The notes: generated by a model from the letters alone, not told the origin. A DNA stretch of 64,000 bases from Providencia rettgeri (GCF_041075285.1 NZ_CP163512.1:558001-622000), one strand, 5' to 3'; numbered from the stretch's first letter, positions 19,015 through 28,766 are shown. Numbers and translations are program-made.

Positions 19015-19269
19015 ATGAGTAAAAATAATATCGCTAAAATGTTAGGTATTAAAATTCGTATGCAGCGTGAAAGTCATAAAATGAGCATTAAGCAAACAGC
19101 TACTTTAATTGGTGTTTCAGAGGATGAAATGAATCGTTTTGAGAATGGTGACAGCTGTATTGATGTTGATTCATTGTTTCAGTTTGCCTATCTGTTTAAT
19201 TTAGAGCCAACGACTTTCTTATATGGCGTGGTTAACATTAATAGTGGAGCGCGTAGCACATTGCATTAA
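19015..19269 (+). CDS. Small XRE-family helix-turn-helix regulator, MrpJ-like size
   Basis: An 84-residue DNA-binding protein consisting of almost nothing but a Cro/cI-type helix-turn-helix. Residues 9-34 read MLGIKIRMQRESHKMSIKQTATLIG, then the recognition region VSEDEMNRFENGDSCIDVDSLFQFA. A strong AGGGGGA site precedes the ATG. Length and the DVDSL segment resemble MrpJ-type regulators of Proteus and Providencia that link fimbriae and motility, but no fimbrial operon is next to it. It is an orphan in AT-rich DNA and may act on distant genes. Confidence 0.6.
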   Translation: MSKNNIAKMLGIKIRMQRESHKMSIKQTATLIGVSEDEMNRFENGDSCIDVDSLFQFAYLFNLEPTTFLYGVVNINSGARSTLH

Positions 19270-19444
19270 CCCGTTATCGTTTTAAAACGTTATTAGATGA
19301 TTAATTAATTAGATGAATTAATAACGGTTAGTATTTTAATTCGCTTTTTAGTGTATTCAAAAAATGAAAGCTGACGATAATTTAAATGATTTCAGCATGT
19401 TAAAATAAGTCACTACTTAACTTATTCGATTTTTGTGTTTTATC

Positions 19445-20440
19445 TTAAATAAAGCCACTAATATTTAGCTGGTTTATTATTTGATTAGTGAGTTTATTAG
19501 TTTGTAACCAGTGAGATACCTGTACTGATTTTGTATCACCACGTAGCTTCAGAACAAACTGATCTAGCTGCCTAACAATAACATTATCTTCATTAATATT
19601 CTGATTTTCTTGGTTAAAAACGAGTTTGTTTTCTACTTCATAGCTATGGTTACACTGCTTAAGGGACAGTTTATCGGATAGGTATCCGCTATTAAAAAAC
19701 AGTTCAAATGAAATGAGTAACCCGCTTTTATGGCGAAGGTTTATGATGAGTACATCACCATCCTCCATTTTTGCGAACGGATGTGAATATTGAATTGAAG
19801 CAGTGGTTAGCGAAAAATCGGGTAATAACAGAAGGAGTAATTCAACTTGCTGCGTTAGTACGCTACGCAGTGTATTGAAAGGTAGTCTGTTTTCAGGTTC
19901 TATGATCCGATGGGAAGAAAGTCGTAATAACCCTGTTTCAGTTCCATTGTTGGCTAATAAAGAGGATTTTAATTGAGCAAATGACGCTTCAAAAGAAAGT
20001 ATAGGGCTGTAATTGATGCGAGCCTCGTTACGCTTTGCTCGTTTAACTAACTCATTTAGCTCAGATTCATCATAATTTGGGATATTATTGAGTAAAAGAT
20101 CTTTACCCGCATCAATAACACGTTCTATCGTAAATTTGAGTAACTCATCACTGCAAACGGAAGTCATAATGATGGAGTTTACTTCCTCATTATTAACTAC
20201 TTCCTCTATTTTCCGCTTTTGACACATAAAATAGGTCATGGAAGGTAGAGGTGGATCGATATTGCAAACACCTTTGAGTTCACAGTGGTGTGAGCTTAAT
20301 TTAATTGCTTGAATATAAGGTAAATTCTGGGTGTGTGTGCCAATTAAACCAACACCAGTACGCTCTAGGGACATGATGGAATGCTGCTCTTCAAGTAAAC
20401 GAAGATGACCAAGTAAATACAGAAAATGTGTGTTTACCAT
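19445..20440 (-). CDS. Degenerate Gfo/Idh/MocA-family protein beside the inositol locus
   Basis: A 331-residue protein whose layout matches NAD-dependent Gfo/Idh/MocA oxidoreductases: a beta-alpha-beta start (RTGVGLIGTHTQNLPYIQAI), then a strand (VNSIIMTS), then a segment aligning with the EKP catalytic region, and a C-terminal alpha/beta domain. The key residues are lost: the glycine-rich loop lacks its usual GxGxxG, and EKP is replaced by NNIP near residue 136. The start at 20440 is preceded by AGGGA; in-frame GTG 20557 and ATG 20374 have poorer sites. The reading frame is intact, so it is not an obvious pseudogene. It may be a non-catalytic sugar- or inositol-sensing relative. Confidence 0.55.
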   Translation of the reverse strand: MVNTHFLYLLGHLRLLEEQHSIMSLERTGVGLIGTHTQNLPYIQAIKLSSHHCELKGVCNIDPPLPSMTYFMCQKRKIEEVVNNEEVNSIIMTSVCSDELLKFTIERVIDAGKDLLLNNIPNYDESELNELVKRAKRNEARINYSPILSFEASFAQLKSSLLANNGTETGLLRLSSHRIIEPENRLPFNTLRSVLTQQVELLLLLLPDFSLTTASIQYSHPFAKMEDGDVLIINLRHKSGLLISFELFFNSGYLSDKLSLKQCNHSYEVENKLVFNQENQNINEDNVIVRQLDQFVLKLRGDTKSVQVSHWLQTNKLTNQIINQLNISGFI

Positions 20441-20657
20441 GCTTTTATCCCTACGTTTGGTGTATATCATAAATTTACATAATCTCAACATAGCAGGGTG
20501 AAATAATAATTTCATTTGAATGTTTTGTTGGAACTTGTATTTTCTGATGTAACTCACAATTTATCGAAAATAATGTCAGAAAATCACAGTTAAGATGTCG
20601 AGTTATACGAAAAAACGCAGGGTGAGTTAAGAAAACAGATATAAGGTAAGCAAAGGG

Positions 20658-20695
20658 AAGGCGCTTAAATCATGGAGGTGTGAGGTAAGCGCCTT
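20658..20695 (-). terminator. Terminator hairpin after iolR
   Basis: AAGGCGCTTA (20658-20667) pairs with TAAGCGCCTT (20686-20695). It lies just past the iolR stop on the minus strand and has a pyrimidine-rich continuation. Confidence 0.6.
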
Positions 20696-20700
20696 TAAAG

Positions 20701-21537
20701 TTAAACGAGTTTACTGCCTTGCCGATAGGCTAAGGCAACGGTCAATGATTGTGCTAAACATAATGTGGCGGATTGAGAGCGAAACGCATCAACTTGTGCT
20801 TCTTTGATCACAAAACATACATCACTAAAGCTGGCTAATGGACTAATTTGGCTATCGGTGATGACAATCTGTTTTGCCCCTGCCTGCGCAGCTTTTTCAC
20901 TTACCATTACGGTTTCTGAAGCGTATGGCGTGAAGCTAATGGATATCACAACATCATTTTCGCTGATCCGACTTATTTGTTCTTTAAACATCCCACCGAG
21001 GCCATCAATTAACACAGGTCGACACTCTAAATGGCTAAGAGCATAGCTTAAATAAGTCGCGACACTAAAAGAACGGCGTAAGCCAATAATATAAACATTT
21101 TGTGCATCCGCTAACAATGACACCGCTTTTTCCATATCTTCTGCGGGTGTTCTAGCCGCCATTTGTTGTAAGGCTTGGGCGTTAGAATGGGCGAATTCTT
21201 TTAAAATATGCGCAGGATCATCACTTAATTCTTGTTCACTATCCATTTCACGAAAGAGCCTCGCTCTATCGGTATAACTCGCGGTTTCCTCGACTAAATT
21301 CATACGAAACAGTTGTTTCATTTCATTAAAGCCACTGAAATCGAATGCATTTGCAAAACGGATCAGCGTGGATGGCGGTACGTTGGCCTCTTTGGCAATA
21401 ACAGCAACAGTATCAAATGCGACACTGTTAGTGTTGTCGAGGACATACCTTGCCACCTGTTGTAAGCGTTTGCTTAGCTCGTCATAACGAGCACGAACTT
21501 GCTCTTGAAACTCATTTAAATTTGATGCACTTGACAT
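20701..21537 (-). CDS. iolR: RpiR/MurR-family regulator, probable inositol repressor IolR
   Basis: A 278-residue regulator with an N-terminal HTH_6 domain (residues about 1-80, with VPPSTLIRFANAFDFSGFNEMKQLFR as the recognition region) and a C-terminal SIS sugar-isomerase-fold domain (about 120-260, including NVYIIGLRRSFSVATYLSYAL). Such proteins sense phosphorylated sugars. It diverges from iolA, matching the IolR of Salmonella inositol islands. The start at 21537 is chosen because GGAGG lies just upstream; an in-frame extension to 21603 lacks such a site. It probably represses iolA and other iol promoters through the TGAAA-type motifs noted separately. Confidence 0.85.
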   Translation of the reverse strand: MSSASNLNEFQEQVRARYDELSKRLQQVARYVLDNTNSVAFDTVAVIAKEANVPPSTLIRFANAFDFSGFNEMKQLFRMNLVEETASYTDRARLFREMDSEQELSDDPAHILKEFAHSNAQALQQMAARTPAEDMEKAVSLLADAQNVYIIGLRRSFSVATYLSYALSHLECRPVLIDGLGGMFKEQISRISENDVVISISFTPYASETVMVSEKAAQAGAKQIVITDSQISPLASFSDVCFVIKEAQVDAFRSQSATLCLAQSLTVALAYRQGSKLV

Positions 21538-21603
21538 ATAACCTCCATGATTTGGCTCTAATTGTAGTTGTTTTGTGCCGTTAGTCGAATCTTTTTGAAA
21601 CAA

Positions 21604-21931
21604 TTAGTTCATATGACGCCGCCTTTTCTCTACTGTTATCTTAACTAATTTGAGCTTCAGTCAGTAAATTGAATGGCTTAGCGCAAATTTTTCTTTTTGT
21701 TCAATAGGCAGTGTAGCAACATTTTTCATGATAAATAGGCATGCTAATTGCTTGGATAGTGGATGAAAAGAGTTTTTGAAACACACGTCTTTAACGTGAA
21801 TAGAAAATTTCATAAAAACTTTGTCTGGATCACATATATTGAATGTTATTTCAATTTCAGTTGAAAATGAAACAAATATTTCATATACATTAAATAACAC
21901 AAAGTAACTCTATCAGCTAAAGAGAGGCAGC
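21604..21931. other. Divergent iolR-iolA regulatory region
   Basis: About 330 bp of AT-rich DNA between the divergent iolR and iolA genes. An in-frame but unconvincing 79-codon reading on the minus strand is ignored. The region holds a perfect TGAAA-N6-TTTCA palindrome at 21868-21883 plus several loose GAAA/TTTC half-sites. Confidence 0.6.
21868..21883 (+). promoter_or_regulatory. Candidate IolR operator before iolA
   Basis: TGAAA-CAAATA-TTTCA is a perfect inverted repeat 49 bp upstream of the iolA start. A nearly identical sequence lies before iolG2 (29419-29434) and a weaker one before iolG (25829-25844). The shared motif and the adjacent iolR gene make an IolR operator likely. Confidence 0.55.
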
Positions 21932-23443
21932 ATGGAACAGATTCATAATTTCATTGGTGGTGAAATCGTATCCAGTCAAAGTGGGCGTTTTGCGCCAGTA
22001 TTTAACCCTGCAACAGGGACGCAAATTGCACAAGTCGGACTTAGCAGCGCTGATGAAACAAAAAACGCCATTAAAGTTGCGCATAAAGCCTTTCCTAAAT
22101 GGGCTAAATTATCACCATTAAAACGCTCTCGTATCCTGTTTAAATTCAAGTCATTACTTGAAGATAATATGGATGATTTAGCACGTTTGATTTCGAAAGA
22201 ACACGGTAAAGTTTTTTCTGATGCGCTTGGTGAGTTAACGCGTGGCCTTGAAGTGGTTGAATTTGCTTGTGGTATTCCACACTTACAAAAAGGTGAACAC
22301 TCCGCTAATGTAGCGACTGGCGTCGATAGCCATTCATTAATGCAACCATTGGGGGTGTGTGCAGGTATCACACCGTTTAACTTCCCTGCAATGGTGCCAA
22401 TGTGGATGTTCCCAGTAGCGATTGCAACGGGGAATACTTTCGTTTTAAAACCGTCAGAGAAAGATCCTTCTTTGGCATTAGCATTGGCAAAACTGTTAAA
22501 AGAAGCGGGTTTACCCGATGGGGTGTTTAACGTTGTACAAGGGGATAAAGAGTCCGTCGATGTATTATTGACAGCCCCTGAAGTACAAGCGGTGAGTTTT
22601 GTTGGTTCAACACCAATTGCGGAATACATTTATACCACCGCATCTGCCCATGGTAAGCGTTGCCAAGCATTAGGTGGTGCAAAAAATCATTGTATTTTAA
22701 TGCCAGACGCGGACATGGGACAGGCGGCAAATGCCATTATGGGGGCTGCTTTTGGTGCTGCGGGTGAGCGCTGTATGGCCTTGTCCGTTGTGCTAGCGGT
22801 GGGGGATGAAACCGCGGATGCGTTGATTGAAAACTTGAAAGGCCAAATTGCCAAAATGACCGTGGGCCCTGGTATTACTGAAGGCAAAGAAAACGACATG
22901 GGGCCGGTGATCTCAGCACAGCATAAAGCTAAAATTTGTGACTATATTACCAGTGGTGAAAAACAAGGTGCGACCTTGTTAGTTGATGGTCGCGATTTTA
23001 AAGTCACAGGCTTTGAAAATGGTTATTTCGTCGGGCCAACATTATTTGATAATGTCACCCCTGAAATGGACATTTATAAAGAAGAAATTTTTGGGCCGGT
23101 TCTTGCCATCGTGCGTGTTCCTGATTTTGAAACAGGTTTAAAACTGATTAATCAACACGAATATGGCAATGGAACAGCCATTTTTACTCGTGATGGTGAA
23201 ACGGCACGTGAATTCCAAGAGAATGTGCAAGCGGGGATGGTCGGAATTAATATTCCAATCCCTGTTCCGATGGCGTTCCATAGCTTTGGTGGATGGAAAC
23301 GTTCAATTTTTGGCCCCTTAAATGTGCATGGAAATGACGGTGTACGCTTTTATACACGCATGAAAACAGTGACAAGCCGTTGGCCTGCGAGTGTGCGCTT
23401 AGAGCATCACGAAAGCAGTTTCACAATGCCCACCATGGAATAA
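21932..23443 (+). CDS. iolA: Methylmalonate-semialdehyde dehydrogenase (acylating), IolA
   Basis: Final enzyme of inositol breakdown; it converts malonate semialdehyde to acetyl-CoA and CO2 with NAD and coenzyme A (also known as MmsA). At 503 residues it is full length. Aldehyde dehydrogenase landmarks are the folding segment GVCAGITPFNFPAMVPMWM near residue 140, the NAD-binding SFVGSTPIAEYI near 222 and the nucleophilic cysteine in AAGERCMALS near 283. It is the first gene of the forward iol genes, 12 bp before iolD. Confidence 0.94.
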   Translation: MEQIHNFIGGEIVSSQSGRFAPVFNPATGTQIAQVGLSSADETKNAIKVAHKAFPKWAKLSPLKRSRILFKFKSLLEDNMDDLARLISKEHGKVFSDALGELTRGLEVVEFACGIPHLQKGEHSANVATGVDSHSLMQPLGVCAGITPFNFPAMVPMWMFPVAIATGNTFVLKPSEKDPSLALALAKLLKEAGLPDGVFNVVQGDKESVDVLLTAPEVQAVSFVGSTPIAEYIYTTASAHGKRCQALGGAKNHCILMPDADMGQAANAIMGAAFGAAGERCMALSVVLAVGDETADALIENLKGQIAKMTVGPGITEGKENDMGPVISAQHKAKICDYITSGEKQGATLLVDGRDFKVTGFENGYFVGPTLFDNVTPEMDIYKEEIFGPVLAIVRVPDFETGLKLINQHEYGNGTAIFTRDGETAREFQENVQAGMVGINIPIPVPMAFHSFGGWKRSIFGPLNVHGNDGVRFYTRMKTVTSRWPASVRLEHHESSFTMPTME

Positions 23444-23455
23444 ATGGAGACCCAG

Positions 23456-25393
23456 ATGAATAAGCAGAAAATGACCACAGCTCAAGCATTGGTAAAGTTT
23501 CTTAACCAACAATATGTTGATGTCGATGGTGAGCAGTATCCGTTTATTCAGGGAGTATTTACGATTTTTGGCCATGGTAACGTTGTAGGTTTAGGACAGG
23601 CGCTTGAAGAAGCGCCAGGTCACCTGCGCGTTTATCAAGGATGTAACGAGCAAGGCATGGCGCATATTGCAACAGGTTTTGCTAAGCAAAAGAAACGTAA
23701 ACAAATTTTTGCAGTTACCTCTTCTGTAGGTCCTGGTGCGGCGAATATGATCACCGCTGCTGCGACCGCGACGGCAAACCGTATCCCATTGTTATTATTA
23801 CCGGGTGACACATTTGCTACCCGTCAACCTGATCCTGTTTTACAACAAGTTGAGCAATATGGTGATGGTACAATCAGCACCAACGATTGTTTCCGCCCTG
23901 TTTCCCGTTATTGGGACCGAATTTCACGTCCAGAACAATTGATGGCAGCAATGGTTAATGCGATGCGTGTGTTAACTGATCCCGCCGATACAGGGGCGGT
24001 GACCATTTGTTTACCACAAGATGTGCAAGGAGAGGCGTGGGACTACCCTGACTACTTCTTTGAAAAACGCGTTCATCGTATCGAGCGCCGTCCTGCAACC
24101 ACGGTGAGTATTGAAGAGGCAGTTGCCTTAATCCAACGTAAGAAAAAACCGCTATTAGTGTGTGGCGGCGGGGTGCGTTATTCAGAAGCGCATGATGCAT
24201 TTGTGCAATTTGCAGAAAATTACAACATTCCATTTGGGGAAACCCAAGCAGGGAAAAGTGCCATTATAGCCAGCCATCCACTTAATGTGGGAGGGATAGG
24301 AACAACGGGAGGATTAGCCGCCAACTTACTGGCTAAAGAAGCCGACCTTGTTATTGGTGTCGGTACGCGGTTTACTGATTTTACTACAGCTTCTAAGTCT
24401 TTGTTTAGCAATCCTGAGGTTAAATTCTTAAATATCAATGTAGCGGAATTTGATGCAAGTAAATTGGATGCGTTAAAAGTGGTCGCAGATGCAAAAGAAG
24501 GGCTGCAAGCACTGGATGCCAAAATGAAAGGGACAGGCTACCAAGGACAATGGGGCGATGAAATCAAACAGGCTAAAGCACAATGGAAAAATGAGCTTGA
24601 TCGTTTGTTTAGCATTCAGTATCAACCGTTGGATTTTGTACCAGAAATTGCCGGGCACCTTGATGATAAGCTCGAAGAGTATCGTAAAGCACTGGGCACG
24701 GAATTAACACAGACTCGTGTACTGGGGCTGATGCAGCAACATATGGAAGACAATGCCATCATTGTGGGGGCTGCCGGCTCATTACCCGGTGATTTACAAC
24801 GTATTTGGTTGCCAAAACAACCTGATACCTATCATTTAGAGTATGGCTATTCTTGTATGGGGTATGAAATAGCGGCCGCTGTCGGTGCTAAAATTGCAGC
24901 ACCTCAACAGCCTGTGTATGCGATGGTCGGCGATGGCTCTTATTTGATGTTACACAGTGAATTGCAAACGGCTATCCAAGAGAACATTAAAATTACCATT
25001 TTATTGTTTGATAACGCAGGGTTTGGTTGTATTAACAATTTACAGATGAGCCAAGGCATGGGCAGTTTTGGGACTGAAAACCGTCATAGAAACCCACAAA
25101 CAGGCTTAATGGATGGGCCATTAGTGAAGGTCGACTTTGCCAAAAATGCCGAAAGTTATGGTTGTAAAAGTTATCGGGTACACGATGAAGCTCAGTTGGT
25201 GGAGGCCCTTGAAGGGGCTAAAGAACACTCTGGTTGCGTATTGATTGACATTAAAGTGTTGCCAAAAACAATGACAAATGGTTATGAAGCTTGGTGGCGT
25301 ACAGGTACGGCACAAGTGTCTGAGAAACCAGAAATCGTTGCGGCAGCCGAGCGCATTAAGCAAATGGTTGAGAACAACGTTCGCCTCTATTAA
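23456..25393 (+). CDS. iolD: 3D-(3,5/4)-trihydroxycyclohexane-1,2-dione hydrolase, IolD
   Basis: Thiamine diphosphate enzyme that opens the inositol ring, giving 5-deoxyglucuronate (645 residues). The ThDP motif is visible as [16 protein letters not shown] ending near [10 protein letters not shown] in the C-terminal third, and the N-terminal domain keeps the catalytic glutamate in the stretch [10 protein letters not shown]. An ATG at 23444 is in frame, but GGAGA at 23446-23450 sits inside that reading and is correctly spaced for the ATG at 23456. It is co-transcribed with iolA. Confidence 0.95.
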   Translation: MNKQKMTTAQALVKFLNQQYVDVDGEQYPFIQGVFTIFGHGNVVGLGQALEEAPGHLRVYQGCNEQGMAHIATGFAKQKKRKQIFAVTSSVGPGAANMITAAATATANRIPLLLLPGDTFATRQPDPVLQQVEQYGDGTISTNDCFRPVSRYWDRISRPEQLMAAMVNAMRVLTDPADTGAVTICLPQDVQGEAWDYPDYFFEKRVHRIERRPATTVSIEEAVALIQRKKKPLLVCGGGVRYSEAHDAFVQFAENYNIPFGETQAGKSAIIASHPLNVGGIGTTGGLAANLLAKEADLVIGVGTRFTDFTTASKSLFSNPEVKFLNINVAEFDASKLDALKVVADAKEGLQALDAKMKGTGYQGQWGDEIKQAKAQWKNELDRLFSIQYQPLDFVPEIAGHLDDKLEEYRKALGTELTQTRVLGLMQQHMEDNAIIVGAAGSLPGDLQRIWLPKQPDTYHLEYGYSCMGYEIAAAVGAKIAAPQQPVYAMVGDGSYLMLHSELQTAIQENIKITILLFDNAGFGCINNLQMSQGMGSFGTENRHRNPQTGLMDGPLVKVDFAKNAESYGCKSYRVHDEAQLVEALEGAKEHSGCVLIDIKVLPKTMTNGYEAWWRTGTAQVSEKPEIVAAAERIKQMVENNVRLY

Positions 25394-25422
25394 TGGCTGT
25401 TTTGTTTATCTGAAAATTGTCA

Positions 25423-25441
25423 TCGGCGGTTACTGACCGCC
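25423..25441 (+). terminator. Hairpin just after iolD
   Basis: CGGCGGT and ACCGCCG form a GC-rich 7 bp stem around TACTG. No T-run follows, so it may be a transcript stabiliser or a weak terminator for iolAD. Confidence 0.5.
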
Positions 25442-25573
25442 GAAAATAGGCTTGGAGGTACTCTCTCTAACGTCAACATCGTCAGGTAGGGTCGTTATTG
25501 GAAAATTTGCAAGGATTGCATTTCACTTTATATTCTACGTGGCTAATTTACCTGTTAGCTTTGTCTACTTATG

Positions 25574-25596
25574 CCCAGCTTTTGCTGGGTTTTTTT
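25574..25596 (+). terminator. Strong intrinsic terminator 180 bp downstream of iolD
   Basis: CCCAGC-TTTT-GCTGGG followed by seven Ts is a textbook intrinsic terminator. It may end iolAD read-through or a short transcript from the promoter-like sequence at 25507-25534. Confidence 0.8.
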
Positions 25597-25649
25597 ATGG
25601 TTTTAATGGTTTAAAAAACAATATGTTGAAATATATATTCCAAAAAATG

Positions 25650-25759
25650 GTGTCGCTAAGATGTTAAAAGAAGTATTGAAAGAAAATAGCGCAATAAAGT
25701 GCAGACTTTATTGTCAAATATTGATAGGTTGCATTATTGTTTTGTGATCTAAGCGACAC
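25650..25759. repeat. Nested inverted-repeat element between iolD and iolG
   Basis: GTGTCGCTAAGAT (25650-25662) and ATCTAAGCGACAC (25747-25759) form terminal inverted repeats of 13 bp with one mismatch. Inside, CAATAAAGT (25692-25700) and ACTTTATTG (25705-25713) form a perfect 9 bp hairpin. The structure resembles a small miniature element or a structured leader. Confidence 0.45.
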
Positions 25760-25828
25760 TAAAAATCCACTTTAATGTAACATTTGTTACCTAGCGCCCA
25801 AAAATATAATTTCCAAATAATTATAAAT

Positions 25829-25844
25829 TGAAATGAACGTTTTA
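25829..25844 (+). promoter_or_regulatory. Weak IolR-like motif before iolG
   Basis: TGAAA-TGAACG-TTTTA matches the candidate IolR palindrome at the left arm and three bases of the right arm. It lies about 57 bp before the iolG start. Confidence 0.35.
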
Positions 25845-25900
25845 TTTGGTATATTTCTTACTATCCAAATAGTGGATTTAAAGTATCAAGGAGCATTTGA

Positions 25901-26887
25901 ATGTTCAACATAGCACTATTCGGCGCAGGACGTATCGGACAGGTTCATGCTGTTAATATTGCCGGCCATAAAGAAACCGCACTTTATTCTGTTATCGATC
26001 CCTATCAACCCAATGCGGTTGCCTTGGCTGAAAAATACCAAGCAAAAGTGCAAACCACAGAAGAAGCAATGCAAGACCCGAATGTTCATGGTGTGCTGAT
26101 TGCCTCTGCGACAGATACTCACGCTGATTTAATCGAACTTGCAGCGAAACACAAGAAAGTGATTTTCTGTGAAAAACCCGTTCACCTTGACCTTGAGCGT
26201 GTTAGACAGTGCTTAAAAAGCGTTAAAGAACATAATGTGCCATTGTTTATTGGCTTTAACCGCCGTTATGACCCACAATTTCGCCACCTGAAAAATTTAT
26301 TCCAACAAGGCGCAATTGGTAAAGCCGAATCCTTAATTATTACTTCTCGTGATCCGTCTCCTCCACCAGCAGAATACGTTAAAGTGTCTGGCGGCATGTT
26401 CAGAGACATGACAATTCATGACTTTGATATGGCGCGCTTTATGATAGGCGAAGAGCCATGTTCAGTATTTGCTCAAGGCAGCAATGTGGTTGATCCTGCC
26501 ATTGGTCAAGCTGGTGATATTGATACTGCATTTATTATTCTAAAATTCCCATCGGGTGCAATGGCTACGATTTCTAATAGTCGTCGTTCAGGTTACGGCT
26601 ATGATCAGCGTATTGAATTACACGGTGAAAAAGGTCTACTCACTGCGGGGAATATTAAAGAAAACAGTGTGTCATTGTTAAGCGAAGCAGGGGCTTTATC
26701 GGCGAAACCAGAGTATTTCTTCTTACAACGTTATCATGAAGCTTATAAAGCCGAGTGGGAACACTTTGTGGATATTTTAGCCGGTCGCGCCACATCAGAA
26801 ACGACAGGAACAGATGGTGAGTTAGCGCTGTATTTGGCGGATAAAGCACTTGAGTCATTAAAATCAGGTAAAGAAATTAAGTTGTAG
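25901..26887 (+). CDS. iolG: Inositol 2-dehydrogenase IolG
   Basis: NAD-dependent enzyme that oxidises myo-inositol to 2-keto-myo-inositol, the first catabolic step (328 residues). The Rossmann motif is visible as ALFGAGRIGQVHA at residues 5-17, the catalytic EKP motif in FCEKPVHLDLERV near residue 90, and the second active-site segment in RDMTIHDFDMARFM with its conserved lysine-equivalent aspartate/histidine pair. AAGGAG precedes the ATG. It has its own promoter region and is followed by a hairpin. Confidence 0.92.
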   Translation: MFNIALFGAGRIGQVHAVNIAGHKETALYSVIDPYQPNAVALAEKYQAKVQTTEEAMQDPNVHGVLIASATDTHADLIELAAKHKKVIFCEKPVHLDLERVRQCLKSVKEHNVPLFIGFNRRYDPQFRHLKNLFQQGAIGKAESLIITSRDPSPPPAEYVKVSGGMFRDMTIHDFDMARFMIGEEPCSVFAQGSNVVDPAIGQAGDIDTAFIILKFPSGAMATISNSRRSGYGYDQRIELHGEKGLLTAGNIKENSVSLLSEAGALSAKPEYFFLQRYHEAYKAEWEHFVDILAGRATSETTGTDGELALYLADKALESLKSGKEIKL

Positions 26888-27305
26888 CTTGTCTTTTTGA
26901 CGATGTTTTAAATTCGATGACCAATCTGCGGGCGAAAAACTATTTTCGTCCGCCAATACAATGCCAAATATATTTAAATATTTTTCTAATAAATTAAATA
27001 TAAAAAAATAGTGGACTTTGTTCTTAATTAAAAAACGCTACAGACTTTTTATATTCCGATATAGATTGAGGACTTTTTACAATCTTATTTTTTGTTCCTT
27101 TTGTTAACTTGTTGTATTCATTGTATTTAATTGAACTCCCTCTAATGGAGAGATTTAAAAACATAATGGAAGTTAATCAAATAGCGATTCAATTCAGCGT
27201 GTTAAAAAGTGTTTTCATTATTTAATCCTTAAATTAACGCATTGACTTAAATACTGAAAAGGCATTTTTTGACTGACATAATGATTCAAATAATAAGGTA
27301 ATAAT
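26888..27305. other. Intergenic region iolG-iolT
   Basis: 418 bp of mostly AT-rich DNA. A hairpin at 26928-26953 follows iolG. The remainder presumably carries the iolT promoter; no clear IolR-type palindrome was seen here. Confidence 0.5.
26928..26953 (+). terminator. Hairpin after iolG
   Basis: GCGGGCGAAAA (26928-26938) pairs with TTTTCGTCCGC (26943-26953) with one G-T wobble. The tail is not T-rich, so termination strength is unclear. Confidence 0.5.
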
Positions 27306-28712
27306 ATGTCATTAATAATGAATCTCAACCAACAACAACGAAAAAGGTTGCACCAAATTACATTGGTAGCCACCTTTGGCGGATTGCTTTTCGGGTATGA
27401 CACCGGTGTCATCAATGGCGCATTTTCATCATTAAAAGAAAATATGGGGCTCACGCCAACGACAGAAGGTTTAGTGATGAGTGTTCTGTTAGTTGGCGCC
27501 GCGCTCGGTAGTGTATGTGGCGGGCGTATTGCTGACTATGTGGGGCGACGGACTTACTTACTGTACCTGTCTTTTTTATTCTTATTTGGTGCTTTTTTAT
27601 CCGCTGCTGCGCCGAATATTGAAGTCCTATTAGTTGCTAGGTTTATTCTAGGGTTCGCTGTCGGTGGGGCTTCCGTGACTGCACCTACCTTTATCTCTGA
27701 AGTCGCACCGACAGAGATGCGGGGTAAATTAACAGGGCTAAATGAAGTCGCGATTGTTATCGGTCAATTAGCGGCGTTTGCAATTAACGCTATTATCGGT
27801 TCTATCTGGGGGCATTTACCTGACGTTTGGCGTTATATGTTGCTTGTTCAGGCTGTTCCTGCTTTGTGCTTATTATTTGGTATGTGGAGAGCGCCAGAAA
27901 GCCCACGTTGGTTAATGAGCAAAAATCGCCGTGAAGAAGCACTGGCTATTTTAAAGCAAATTCGTCCTGAAAAACGTGCATTGCAAGAGTTCGACGATAT
28001 TGTCACATTGTTGGATGTTGAATCCGCAGAAGCCAAGAAAAATCCCGATGCCTATAAACGAAATCTAGCACTTATCTTCAATACCCCGTGGATTTTTAAA
28101 TTGGTTCTCATTGGCATGGTGTGGGCAGCATTGCAGCAAACCACGGGTGTGAACGTCATTATGTACTACGGTACAGAAATTTTAAAAACAGCCGGTTTTT
28201 CTGAGCAAACATCGTTAGTTTTCAACGTACTTAATGGGGTGTTCTCCGTAGGTGGTATGGTTATTGGTGTACTGTTTTTAGTCGACCGCTTTAAAAGAAA
28301 AACGTTAATTGTCGGTGGTTTTGCACTGATGGCCTCATTACACTTATTAATCGCGGCGACGGATTACTTCTTAACAGGAGATGTGAAAGCCACGTTAATT
28401 TGGTTATTAGGTGCCGTGTTTGTAGGCGTGATGCAAGGAACGATGGGGTTCCTTACGTGGGTTGTATTGGCTGAGCTATTCCCTCTGAAAATTCGAGGCT
28501 TATCCATGGGGATCTCGGTTTTCTTTATGTGGATCATGAATGCGATTGTTAGCTATTTATTCCCAGTGTTGCAGGCAGAGCTAGGATTAGGTCCAGTGTT
28601 CTTGATTTTCGCTGTAATAAACTATCTCGCTATTGTTTTTGTCGTGAAGTTATTGCCTGAAACATCAAACAAATCTTTGGAACAGCTGGAAGAAGAGTTG
28701 TCGTCAATGTAA
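27306..28712 (+). CDS. iolT: Myo-inositol major facilitator transporter IolT
   Basis: Sugar-porter family proton symporter (468 residues) with twelve hydrophobic segments. Signatures are GYDTGVINGA in helix 1, GRIADYVGRRTYLL in the loop after helix 2, the PESPRWLMSKNR motif near residue 200 and the closing PETSNKSLEQLEEE at the C-terminus. The setting between iolG and iolC points to inositol uptake. AAGG seven bases before 27306 supports that start; an ATG at 27318 is the alternative. A PTS EIIA-like gene follows 54 bp downstream. Confidence 0.9.
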   Translation: MSLIMNLNQQQRKRLHQITLVATFGGLLFGYDTGVINGAFSSLKENMGLTPTTEGLVMSVLLVGAALGSVCGGRIADYVGRRTYLLYLSFLFLFGAFLSAAAPNIEVLLVARFILGFAVGGASVTAPTFISEVAPTEMRGKLTGLNEVAIVIGQLAAFAINAIIGSIWGHLPDVWRYMLLVQAVPALCLLFGMWRAPESPRWLMSKNRREEALAILKQIRPEKRALQEFDDIVTLLDVESAEAKKNPDAYKRNLALIFNTPWIFKLVLIGMVWAALQQTTGVNVIMYYGTEILKTAGFSEQTSLVFNVLNGVFSVGGMVIGVLFLVDRFKRKTLIVGGFALMASLHLLIAATDYFLTGDVKATLIWLLGAVFVGVMQGTMGFLTWVVLAELFPLKIRGLSMGISVFFMWIMNAIVSYLFPVLQAELGLGPVFLIFAVINYLAIVFVVKLLPETSNKSLEQLEEELSSM

Positions 28713-28766
28713 TTACTGTGCATTCACAAGGTGAATGCACTCAATGAATTTACAAGAGGGTGGAAT

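Larger units (their letters stand above)
25442..25900. other. Intergenic region iolD-iolG with terminator and nested inverted repeat
   Basis: About 460 bp without a convincing gene. It contains a promoter-like pair (TTGCAA 25507, 16 bp spacer, TATATT 25529), a strong intrinsic terminator at 25574-25596, a nested inverted-repeat element at 25650-25759 and the iolG promoter region. Confidence 0.5.

Noticed and set aside
21661..21900. 79-codon minus-strand frame in the iolR-iolA gap
   Set aside because: It overlaps the operator region, has no ribosome site and no recognisable family.
25452..25667. 71-codon reading frame downstream of iolD
   Set aside because: It spans a strong intrinsic terminator and an inverted repeat and lacks a ribosome site, so it is unlikely to be a gene.
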